The notes under the pieces are model-generated. The model was not told the origin of the DNA. It was given only the letters and a program-made list of their open reading frames with translations, and did not search any database. The translations under genes were made by a program, and so were the position numbers. From contig NZ_CP026001.1 in the NCBI RefSeq assembly GCF_003086775.1, forward strand, positions 3,748,125 through 3,812,124: a stretch of DNA of 64,000 nucleotides, written 5' to 3'. The DNA is from Stenotrophomonas sp. ZAC14D1_NAIMI4_1. Lineage in GTDB: Bacteria > Pseudomonadota > Gammaproteobacteria > Xanthomonadales > Xanthomonadaceae. This document shows, in pieces, positions 37,374 through 47,028 of the stretch. Position 1 is the first letter of the stretch; every line of letters starts with the position of its first letter.

Positions 37374-37377
<4 letters not shown>
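36286..37377 (+). CDS. ilvA: Threonine dehydratase, short form without regulatory domain
   Basis: PLP enzyme deaminating threonine to 2-oxobutyrate for isoleucine. The 363-residue protein carries the PLP lysine in [14 protein letters not shown] (Lys near residue 54). It also has the Asn/Gly motifs ([16 protein letters not shown]) and the phosphate loop ([15 protein letters not shown]). It lacks the roughly 160-residue C-terminal ACT-like domain of biosynthetic IlvA and so resembles catabolic TdcB in length, yet sits in a biosynthetic operon. The last 45 residues are a basic, Ser/Pro-rich low-complexity tail ([20 protein letters not shown]). Start at 36286 has no clear site; coupling to the preceding frames is possible. 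The 3' end overlaps leuA (GTGA). Confidence 0.9.
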
Positions 37378-38957
<1,580 letters not shown>

Positions 38958-38967
38958 GGAACCTGAG

Positions 38968-39741
38968 ATGAGCGCCTTCGACACCCCCACCCCGGCCGCT
39001 GGCCAGCAGTGGAACGCCCAGGACTATGCGATCGATGCCGGCTTCGTGCCGCTGCTCGGCGGTGCGGTGTCGCGCCTGCTCGACCCGCGCACCGGTGAAC
39101 GCATCCTCGACCTGGGCTGTGGCGATGGCGTGCTCAGCACCGAACTGGCCCTGAGCGGTGCGCGCATCCACGGCGTGGATGCCTCGCCGGAACTGGTCAA
39201 TGCCGCCCGCGCGCGTGGTGTCGATGCGCAGGTGATGGATGGCCACGCGCTGACCTTCAACGCGGAGTTCGATGCGGTGTTCAGCAATGCCGCGCTGCAT
39301 TGGATGGGCAACCCGGACCGCGTGCTGGAAGGCGTGCGCCGTGCCCTGCGTCCCGGTGGCCGCTTCGTCGCCGAGTTCGGCGGCCATGGCAACGTGGCCA
39401 CGATCATCGCTGCGGTGCAGGCCGCACGCGTGGCCCACGGCCACGGCGCCAGTGCGTTCCAGTGGTATTTCCCCACCGCCGATGCCTACGCCGACCGCCT
39501 GCGCCAGCATGGCTTCCAGGTGCAGCTGATCGAAACCACGCCGCGCCCGACCGCGCTGCCCACCGGCGGCGCCGGCTGGCTGCGGGTGTTCGCCGCGCCG
39601 CTGCTGGACGACCTGCCGGCCGCCGCCCGCAGCACGGTGCGCGAAGCGGCTGCGGCCCTGCTGGACGACCTGCCGCGCAACGCAGCCGGGCAGCCGCTGG
39701 CCGACTATGTGCGCCTGCGCGTGCTCGCCCGCCGTCGCTGA
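38968..39741 (+). CDS. SAM-dependent methyltransferase within the leu genes
   Basis: A 257-residue class I methyltransferase. The SAM-binding loop is ERILDLGCGDGVLSTELALS (about 43-62), followed by IHGVDASPELVNAARARGV, VMDGHALTFNAEFDAVFSNA and RRALRPGGRFVAEFGGHGN. The overall pattern (LHWMGNPDRVLEGV) resembles trans-aconitate methyltransferase (Tam) and related small-acid methyltransferases. It is spaced 10 bp from leuA and 60 bp from leuC on the same strand, so is co-transcribed with leucine synthesis genes. A role on a carboxylic acid of that pathway is possible but inferred. The substrate cannot be read from sequence. Confidence 0.88.
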   Translation: MSAFDTPTPAAGQQWNAQDYAIDAGFVPLLGGAVSRLLDPRTGERILDLGCGDGVLSTELALSGARIHGVDASPELVNAARARGVDAQVMDGHALTFNAEFDAVFSNAALHWMGNPDRVLEGVRRALRPGGRFVAEFGGHGNVATIIAAVQAARVAHGHGASAFQWYFPTADAYADRLRQHGFQVQLIETTPRPTALPTGGAGWLRVFAAPLLDDLPAAARSTVREAAAALLDDLPRNAAGQPLADYVRLRVLARRR

Positions 39742-39801
39742 CTTGACCGTTCCGCTTTCTTTACTGATGTTCGTTCTTTCGTACTTCTGCCAGGCATACG
39801 C

Positions 39802-41219
<1,418 letters not shown>

Positions 41220-41220
<1 letters not shown>

Positions 41221-41798
41221 TGGCCGGTTTCCGTACCCTGACCTCGTCCAGCGTGGTGCTGGCGCAGACCAACATCGACACCGACCAGATCATTCCGGCT
41301 CGGTTCCTGTCCACCACCGAACGTGCCGGCCTGGGCCGCAACGCGTTCAATGACTGGCGCTGGCAGGCCGACGGCTCGCCGGTGCCCGGCTTCGCCTTCA
41401 ACCAGCCGCACAACGCTGGCCGCAGCATCCTGCTGGCCGGCCGCAACTTCGGCTGTGGCTCCTCGCGCGAGCATGCGCCGTGGGCGCTGACCGACCTGGG
41501 CCTGCGTGCCATCGTCAGCAGCGAGATCGCCGACATCTTCCGCGGCAACTCGCTGAAGAACGGCCTGCTGCCGATCGTGCTGGACGAAGCCGACGTGCAG
41601 GCGCTGATGCAGCGCCCGGACGATGAACTGACCATCGACGTCGCCGCGCGCGAGCTGCGCACGCCCGACGGCCGCGTCTATTCCTTCCCGCTGGACGGCT
41701 TCTCGCAGACCTGCCTGCTGGAAGGCGTGGACCAGTTGGGGTATCTGTTGGGCCGTGTCCCTGAAATCGAACGTTACGAGAGTGAGCATGCACGCTGA
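41220..41798 (+). CDS. leuD: 3-isopropylmalate dehydratase small subunit
   Basis: A 192-residue swivel-domain subunit that completes the LeuCD isomerase. [20 protein letters not shown] and [20 protein letters not shown] are the conserved substrate-side motifs. It is coupled to leuC at its start and overlaps leuB by 11 bases at its end, so the three are translated together. Confidence 0.96.
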
Positions 41799-42849
41799 AA
41801 TTGTTGTCCTGCCCGGTGATGGCATCGGCCCGGAAGTGGCCGCCGCTGCGGTTGCCGTCCTGAAGGCCGTCGCCGAACGCTTCAACCACAGCTTCTCCTT
41901 CAGTGAGCACGACATCGGTGGCATCGCCATCGACCGCCACGGCGAACCGCTGCCGGCCGCCACCCTGGCCGCCTGCCAGGCCGCCAACGCGGTGCTGCTG
42001 GGCGCGGTAGGTGGCCCGAAGTGGTCCGACCCGAACGCCAAGGTGCGCCCGGAACAGGGCCTGCTGGCGATCCGCAAGGCGCTGGGCCTGTACGCCAACC
42101 TGCGCCCGGTGCGCACCCATGAAGCCGCACTGCACGCCTCGCCGATCAAGGCCGAGCTGCTGCAGGGCGTGGACTTCGTGGTGGTGCGCGAGCTGACCGG
42201 CGGCATCTACTTCGGCGACAAGACCCGCGACGCCGACAGCGCCAGCGACCTGTGCCGCTATACCGTGGCCGAGATCGAGCGCGTGCTGCGCAGCGCCTTC
42301 CGCCTGGCCCAGCAGCGCCGCGGCAAGGTCACTTCGGTGGACAAGGCCAACGTGCTGGAGACCTCGCGCCTGTGGCGTGACGTGGCCGCGCGCATCGGCC
42401 GCGAGGAGTTCCCGGACGTGGCGCTGGAACACCAGCTGGTCGACTCGATGGCCATGCACCTGCTGGCCAAGCCGCGCGAGTACGATGTGATCGTCACCGA
42501 GAACATGTTCGGCGACATCCTCACCGACGAAGCGTCGATGCTGGCCGGTTCGCTGGGCCTGCTGCCGTCGGCTTCGCTGGGCGAGCCGGGCGCGGTGGGC
42601 ATCTACGAACCCATCCACGGATCGGCACCGGACATCGCCGGCAAGGGCATCGCCAATCCCTACGCGACGATCTTCAGCGCCGCCATGCTGCTGCGCCACT
42701 CGCTGGGCCTGGACGCCGAAGCCGCTGCGGTGGAAGCCGCCGTGCATGCGGTGCTGGATGACGGCGTGTTCACCGCCGACCTCGCGGCCAAGGGCCAGGC
42801 GGTCAGCACCGCTGCTGCCACCGACGCGGTGCTCGCCAAGCTGCGCTGA
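41788..42849 (+). CDS. leuB: 3-isopropylmalate dehydrogenase
   Basis: NAD+-dependent oxidative decarboxylase of leucine synthesis. The 353-residue protein begins [20 protein letters not shown]. It has the substrate and metal motifs [31 protein letters not shown] and [11 protein letters not shown], and the NAD loop [19 protein letters not shown]. The ATG at 41788 lies inside leuD; the upstream in-frame extension is not conserved. It is the last gene of the operon; a hairpin of the GTCGGATCC family follows 9 bp later. Confidence 0.96.
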   Translation: MHAEIVVLPGDGIGPEVAAAAVAVLKAVAERFNHSFSFSEHDIGGIAIDRHGEPLPAATLAACQAANAVLLGAVGGPKWSDPNAKVRPEQGLLAIRKALGLYANLRPVRTHEAALHASPIKAELLQGVDFVVVRELTGGIYFGDKTRDADSASDLCRYTVAEIERVLRSAFRLAQQRRGKVTSVDKANVLETSRLWRDVAARIGREEFPDVALEHQLVDSMAMHLLAKPREYDVIVTENMFGDILTDEASMLAGSLGLLPSASLGEPGAVGIYEPIHGSAPDIAGKGIANPYATIFSAAMLLRHSLGLDAEAAAVEAAVHAVLDDGVFTADLAAKGQAVSTAAATDAVLAKLR

Positions 42850-42858
42850 CACCTGAAA

Positions 42859-42897
42859 GGGGTCGGATCCTTTTCCACCGGAAAAGGCTCTGGCCCC
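42859..42897 (+). terminator. GTCGGATCC-family hairpin after leuB
   Basis: GGGGTCGGATCCTTTTCC pairs imperfectly with GGAAAAGGCTCTGGCCCC around ACC. It ends the ilv-leu operon before gdhA; no strong U-tract. Confidence 0.6.
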
Positions 42898-42949
42898 ACC
42901 TTCATGCCGACCGCGCAGCCGCCGCCCCGCACAGGCCTCAATCCAAGGA

Positions 42950-44299
42950 ATGTCTTTGAAGCATCGTTCCCCCGACGAGTTCCTCGCCGACGTTGCCCGC
43001 CGTGACCCGCACCAGCCCGAGTTCCTGCAGGCAGTGAAGGAAGTGGTCCACAGCCTGTGGCCGTTCCTGCAGGACAATCCGCGCTACCTGCAGCAGGGCC
43101 TGCTGGAACGCCTGGTCGAGCCGGAGCGGCTGATCCAGTTCCGCGTGGCCTGGAGCGATGACGCCGGCCAGGCCCATGTGAACCGCGCCTGGCGCGTGCA
43201 GCACAGCTCGGCCATCGGCCCGTTCAAGGGCGGCATGCGCTTCCACCCGTCGGTGAACCTGTCGATCCTGAAGTTCCTGGCGTTCGAGCAGACCTTCAAG
43301 AACGCACTGACCACGCTGCCGATGGGCGGCGGCAAGGGCGGGTCGGACTTCGACCCGAAGGGCCGCAGCGACGCCGAAGTGATGCGCTTCTGCCAGGCGC
43401 TGATGCTGGAACTGCATCGTCACCTGGGCCCGGACACCGACGTGCCCGCCGGTGACATCGGCGTGGGTGCGCGTGAGGTCGGCTACATGGCCGGCATGAT
43501 GAAGAAGCTGAGCAACGATGCCGCCTGCGTGTTCACCGGCAAGGGCCTGTCCTATGGCGGCAGCCTGATGCGCCCGGAGGCGACCGGCTACGGCACGGTC
43601 TACTTCGTCGAACAGATGCTGCACCACGCCCGACGCGAAACCCACGGCGCACGCGTGCTGGTATCCGGCTCCGGCAACGTGGCCCAGTACGCCGCCCTGA
43701 AGGCGACCGAGCTGGGCGCGAAGGTGCTGACCTTCTCCGATTCGGGCGGCACGCTGTACGCGCGCGACGGCTTCGACGAACAGGCCCTGCAGGAGTTGAT
43801 GGCACTGAAGAACGCGCGCCGCGGCCGCCTGCAGGAACTGGCCGCTGATACCCGCTTCGAGTTCCTCGCCGGCAAGCGCCCCTGGCATGTGCCGGCCGAC
43901 ATCGCCCTGCCCTGCGCCACCCAGAACGAGCTGGATGAGGACGACGCCCGCACGCTCGTGCACAACGGCGTGCAGTGCGTGGCCGAGGGCGCCAACATGC
44001 CCTCCACGCTGGAAGCGGTGGACGTGTTCCTGCAGGCCGGCACGCTGTACGCACCGGGCAAGGCCAGCAATGCCGGTGGTGTGGCGACGTCGGGCCTGGA
44101 GATGAGCCAGAACGCGCAGCGGCTGTCCTGGCACCATGCCGACGTGGACGAGCGCCTGCACGCGATCATGAAGGACATCCACGCCAGCTGCGTGCGCCAC
44201 GGCAAGCGCGCGGACGGTAGCGTCAACTATGTGGACGGCGCCAACATCGCCGGCTTCGTGAAGGTCGCCGACGCGATGCTGGCGCAGGGGTTGTACTAG
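42950..44299 (+). CDS. gdhA: NADP-type glutamate dehydrogenase
   Basis: Aminates 2-oxoglutarate to glutamate. The 449-residue hexameric-type protein shows the substrate motif (GPFKGGMRFHPSVNLSILKF, LPMGGGKGGSDFDPKGRSDA with the catalytic Lys) and PAGDIGVGAREVGYMAGMM. The Rossmann segment is RVLVSGSGNVAQYAALKATE. Length and motifs fit the assimilatory E. coli GdhA class (EC 1.4.1.4). AAGGA lies right against the ATG at 42950, an unusually short spacing, so the start may be inefficient or a few codons off. The gene ends TAC-TAG immediately followed by in-frame TAA within a degenerate SMAG element. Confidence 0.95.
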   Translation: MSLKHRSPDEFLADVARRDPHQPEFLQAVKEVVHSLWPFLQDNPRYLQQGLLERLVEPERLIQFRVAWSDDAGQAHVNRAWRVQHSSAIGPFKGGMRFHPSVNLSILKFLAFEQTFKNALTTLPMGGGKGGSDFDPKGRSDAEVMRFCQALMLELHRHLGPDTDVPAGDIGVGAREVGYMAGMMKKLSNDAACVFTGKGLSYGGSLMRPEATGYGTVYFVEQMLHHARRETHGARVLVSGSGNVAQYAALKATELGAKVLTFSDSGGTLYARDGFDEQALQELMALKNARRGRLQELAADTRFEFLAGKRPWHVPADIALPCATQNELDEDDARTLVHNGVQCVAEGANMPSTLEAVDVFLQAGTLYAPGKASNAGGVATSGLEMSQNAQRLSWHHADVDERLHAIMKDIHASCVRHGKRADGSVNYVDGANIAGFVKVADAMLAQGLY

Positions 44300-44370
44300 T
44301 AAATCCCCGCCATGCGTGGATGGGGTCGTGGATGAGGTCGGATCCTTTCCGCAGGAAAGACTCTGACCCC
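44299..44370 (+). repeat. Composite repeat: degenerate SMAG plus GTCGGATCC-family hairpin (left copy)
   Basis: SMAG-like GTAAATCCCCGCC... (44299-44321), then GGGGTCGTGGATG, then the hairpin GAGGTCGGATCCTTTCC/GGAAAGACTCTGACCCC (44334-44370). The same order and linker occur in direct orientation at 46922-46997. Confidence 0.85.
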
Positions 44371-44439
44371 ATCCAAAAGAGACTGAACAGCGCAGGCACA
44401 GCGACGGCAGTCAGCGCGGCCGACGCGAAACCCGTGATG

Positions 44440-44910
44440 TTAATCGTCCATGCTGGCCATGTACTCCGCGGCAAGTTCGTCTCCCGCCTCGGCGGCCCGA
44501 GCAATCCAGGACATCGCCTCTGCGCAGGACTCCCCAGCGGGTACGCCGTTGCGCAAGGCCAAGCCATATTCATACATTGCAGGGGGATACCCTGATTCCG
44601 CTGCCGACTTGAAGTACTGCTCCGCCCTGCCAGCATCCATCTCGACAAAATCGCCAAACAGAAAATACTGGCCCAAACGGAACTGAGCGGGCGCATAGCC
44701 CATCTCAGCCGCAAGCATCGACTGGGAAAGACTCCTCGCATTGAAGTCCTCCTCGCTCTCGCCCGTGGATCCGTAGCAGGAAGACAGGAATATCGACTCG
44801 GCAGATCCGGACTTCAGCGCATCACGCACGAGCGCAGCAAGGTCATCCGTCCGCCCCAGGTCGAGCAAGCGATTGGCTTCCTTTGAGAGATCGGTCGGCA
44901 ATCCAGTCAT
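44440..44910 (-). CDS. Sel1-repeat protein
   Basis: The 156-residue cytoplasmic protein contains two to three Sel1-like helical repeats (AAEMGYAPAQFRLGQYFLFG, AEQYFKSAAESGYPPAMYEY, MSWIARAAEAGDELAAEYM). Such repeats mediate protein binding. The ATG at 44910 has AGGAG 8 bases upstream. Base composition is less GC-rich than the surrounding operons. It starts an island of small genes bracketed by composite repeats. Partner unknown; an immunity- or adaptor-like role is possible. Confidence 0.78.
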   Translation of the reverse strand: MTGLPTDLSKEANRLLDLGRTDDLAALVRDALKSGSAESIFLSSCYGSTGESEEDFNARSLSQSMLAAEMGYAPAQFRLGQYFLFGDFVEMDAGRAEQYFKSAAESGYPPAMYEYGLALRNGVPAGESCAEAMSWIARAAEAGDELAAEYMASMDD

Positions 44911-44942
44911 GAGGGGTGCTCCTGTGCGGTCGGTTTCGAAGC

Positions 44943-44989
44943 CGCCACCCACGGGGTGGCTCTACGGCAGGTCCACGCCGTGCGTGGAT
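44943..44989. repeat. Two adjacent SMAG variants
   Basis: A GTAGAGCCACCCC-type copy in reverse (CCACCCACGGGGTGGCTCTAC, ending 44965) runs into a degraded GTAGATCCACGCC-type copy (CAGGTCCACGCCGTGCGTGG) ending near 44989. Confidence 0.75.
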
Positions 44990-45038
44990 GGGGCATCATG
45001 CCGCAACTGGAACCACGTTATTGCCAAGGAGCCCGGCT

Positions 45039-45371
45039 GTGCCCACTTTCGATCTGATCCACGGTACTGCAGCAAGCCTGGCCCTGCTGCTTTCGGCCAT
45101 TGCTGCCTGGATGCTGCACCGTCGCATACGCATGCGCAGCAGCGCGGCATTCGCGTGGTCAAGCACGGCGATGTGTGCGTGGCCATTCATTGCCTCACCA
45201 GCCTTGGCGGTAGTGGTCTATTACAACGGCAACCGCCTGCCCGAAACCTGGGCCACCGCACTGTACCTGGCCATCGACCAGATCATTCCCGTACTGCTGA
45301 CCTTGGCTTCCGCCGTGTTCTTTCTGCTGTCGGTTCGTGGCATCGCGCACCGTACGTCACCCGCGCTTTGA
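45039..45371 (+). CDS. Small three-helix membrane protein
   Basis: Starting at GTG 45039 with AAGGAG upstream, the 110-residue product begins VPTFDLIHGTAASLALLL. It has three predicted membrane helices (TAASLALLLSAIAAWML, AMCAWPFIASPALAVVVY, ALYLAIDQIIPVLLTLASAV). No conserved family recognised. Divergent from the Sel1 gene. A repeat of the GTAGAGCCACCCC type begins 4 bp after its stop. Confidence 0.6.
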   Translation: MPTFDLIHGTAASLALLLSAIAAWMLHRRIRMRSSAAFAWSSTAMCAWPFIASPALAVVVYYNGNRLPETWATALYLAIDQIIPVLLTLASAVFFLLSVRGIAHRTSPAL

Positions 45372-45374
45372 ATC

Positions 45375-45397
45375 AGCCACCCATGGGGTGGCTCTAC
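45375..45397 (-). repeat. SMAG element, GTAGAGCCACCCC subfamily
   Basis: AGCCACCCATGGGGTGGCT followed by CTAC, so the GTAG head is on the minus strand. It separates two convergent small genes. Confidence 0.88.
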
Positions 45398-45410
45398 CAC
45401 GTCCAGAACC

Positions 45411-45638
45411 TCACAATCCCCAGAAGCCATCCCAGACCATTCGCCACCAGGATCTGGCCTTTCCGGCCATGGCTTCGGGTTCTCTTGCCACAGCCACAAG
45501 GAACCACAGGGTACTTCCCGCCATGATGACCAACGCAATCAACGTCATCAGCGCCGGGCTCACGTACCTGTAGAACCACCAACCCAGAAAAACGAGGACC
45601 ATCACGGCCGCGTATCGCAGGAACAATCCAGTTTTCAT
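45411..45638 (-). CDS. Small membrane protein, two helices
   Basis: A 75-residue product starting MKTGLFLRYAAVMVLVFLGW, with helices about 7-24 (YAAVMVLVFLGWWFYRYV) and 28-48 (ALMTLIALVIMAGSTLWFLV) and a basic Trp-rich tail. Its ATG overlaps the stop of the upstream gene (TGATG), so both are translated together. Unknown function. Confidence 0.62.
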   Translation of the reverse strand: MKTGLFLRYAAVMVLVFLGWWFYRYVSPALMTLIALVIMAGSTLWFLVAVAREPEAMAGKARSWWRMVWDGFWGL

Positions 45639-46114
45639 CACCCTATGGCCTCCATTCCCACCATCTGCCATCCATCACGCAGGACGATCAGCAATGCATC
45701 GAGATCCCGCCTTGAGAAGGGAACTGACTCCAGCCCGATTGCTCCGGCGATCCCACACTGAGAGAAGAACACGTCATACGTATCGATCAACTCGGAATGG
45801 AACATCTGCATTGGAACATTCTCAACGACTCTGAGCAGATCCGTCATGAAGTTCCAGAAGTTGATGACTGCTTCAGGTTCAACGCCGACACCCGAGCGGG
45901 CTGAAGCGATCAACGAATCAACATCAAACTCAGTCTCGCCGTCCCAGTCCAGAGTGCCTCCCGCAGTCGCGACCGCCAGATCAAGCGCATCCCGGTTGAA
46001 GGCATGAACTGCCATCCCATCGACTGACATCAGATGATCGTAGTCGTCTGAGACCCACGCAAACCAGACCACGCTTCCGCCAGAAGCAACGCCGACCGGA
46101 TAGATATCTGCCAT
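45638..46114 (-). CDS. Acidic orphan protein in a small-gene island
   Basis: A 158-residue acidic soluble protein starting MADIYPVGVASGGSVVWFAW, with GGAGGGG seven bases upstream of the ATG at 46114. No domain recognised. It shares features with polymorphic-toxin immunity proteins: small, acidic, orphan, in a lower-GC patch and coupled to a small membrane protein gene. The resemblance is contextual only. Confidence 0.68.
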   Translation of the reverse strand: MADIYPVGVASGGSVVWFAWVSDDYDHLMSVDGMAVHAFNRDALDLAVATAGGTLDWDGETEFDVDSLIASARSGVGVEPEAVINFWNFMTDLLRVVENVPMQMFHSELIDTYDVFFSQCGIAGAIGLESVPFSRRDLDALLIVLRDGWQMVGMEAIG

Positions 46115-46297
46115 TGCTGCACCCCTCCAGTACCTAGCCAAATGCCATGAGCGCACGCTCCGCGCCGTAGGCTTCAATCGGCGTGCCCGTTGCTCCGCCC
46201 TGGGTCTGGGCCAGGCGACCCACTGCGTAGTATGCATAAGCGCTCATGGCAGTAGGCCGCGCGCAGGTCGAAGTGATGCCGCGCGAATCGATGAGGA

Positions 46298-46600
46298 TCA
46301 GCAGAAAACCTTCTTGTACCAGAAGGTATTGCGACGCCTGAACCAGCGGGAAAATTCCTCGCAGTCGAATACACGCAGTTGTCGCATCGATACTCGGTAG
46401 CGCTGAAACAATGCGATCAGCTCCCTGAGTCCATCATCATCGACCATCAACGTATCGACGGTTATTTCAATCACAAGCCCTCGACCTGCGACATCCAGTA
46501 CGAATGGCATCCTCGCAAGCCACTCGAAGAATGACCTTTCATCCGTCATCGAGTAGAAAACCACCCGCTCCGCGCTCAGCACAACATTCCGATCATTCAT
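46298..46600 (-). CDS. Small orphan protein
   Basis: A 100-residue product starting MNDRNVVLSAERVVFYSMTD, with GGAGG 8 bases before the ATG at 46600. Sequence SFFEWLARMPFVLDVAGRGL ... LRELIALFQRYRVSMRQLRV looks like a mixed alpha/beta single domain. No family recognised. Base composition near 50% GC is lower than the window average, suggesting acquisition. Confidence 0.65.
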   Translation of the reverse strand: MNDRNVVLSAERVVFYSMTDERSFFEWLARMPFVLDVAGRGLVIEITVDTLMVDDDGLRELIALFQRYRVSMRQLRVFDCEEFSRWFRRRNTFWYKKVFC

Positions 46601-46868
46601 CGACGAAGCCTCCCTGGGTATACAGACGTCCTTGATTCTTCATAGCCCTCCCCTTCTTCGGCGCGGTACGCTCACATCGCCGGACTCCCCTTGATGGGGA
46701 GCGGATCATTGCCTCGAAGTGTCATCAAGGCTGATTGCGGCATGCCACGCAGTGCGGAGGCTGTCGGTTCGCCATCGCGCGGGATGGCGGGCAGAGGCGA
46801 CAATACACCGTCTTAAGCATCAGCGATTGCCGAGCAGAATTGCCTTCGGCAGCGCCGACCTTTCCTGC

Positions 46869-46915
46869 AGCCACCCATGGGGTGGCTCTACCGTAGATCC
46901 ACGCCATTCGCGGAT
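46869..46915. repeat. Two abutting SMAG elements of different subfamilies
   Basis: A reversed GTAGAGCCACCCC copy (46869-46891) ends CTAC one base before a forward GTAGATCCACGCC copy with two changes (CATTCGCGGAT; 46893-46915). Confidence 0.88.
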
Positions 46916-46921
46916 GCCCCA

Positions 46922-46997
46922 GTAGATCCACGCCATGCGTGGATGGGGTCGTGGATGGGGTCAGAGCCCTTTCCCTGCGGGAAAGGGATCCGACCCC
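46922..46997 (+). repeat. Composite repeat: SMAG plus GTCGGATCC-family hairpin (right copy)
   Basis: Intact SMAG (46922-46944), then GGGGTCGTGGATG, then hairpin GGGGTCAGAGCCCTTTCC/GGAAAGGGATCCGACCCC (46957-46997). Direct-orientation partner of 44299-44370. Confidence 0.88.
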
Positions 46998-47006
46998 GAT
47001 AACGGC

Positions 47007-47028
47007 AGTCGAGCAAGCTCGACTCTAC
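47007..47028 (-). repeat. SMAG element (GTCGAGC subfamily) supplying the smeP stop codon
   Basis: AGTCGAGC-AA-GCTCGACT then CTAC. On the minus strand the GTAG head gives the in-frame TAG of smeP (GGT-GAG-TAG). Confidence 0.9.

Larger units (their letters stand above)
46601..47024. other. Gene-free stretch with five tandemly placed repeats
   Basis: The left half holds nothing recognisable apart from possible promoters for the 46298-46600 gene. The right half contains, in order, a GTAGAGCCACCCC-type SMAG (46869-46891), two GTAGATCCACGCC-type SMAGs (46893-46915, 46922-46944), a GTCGGATCC-family hairpin (46957-46997) and a GTCGAGC-type SMAG (47007-47028). Confidence 0.75.

Noticed and set aside
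46134..46247. 37-codon frame on the minus strand (MSAYAYYAVGRLAQTQ...)
   Set aside because: Possible remnant of a larger protein, but no ribosome-binding site, no homology seen and too short to support.
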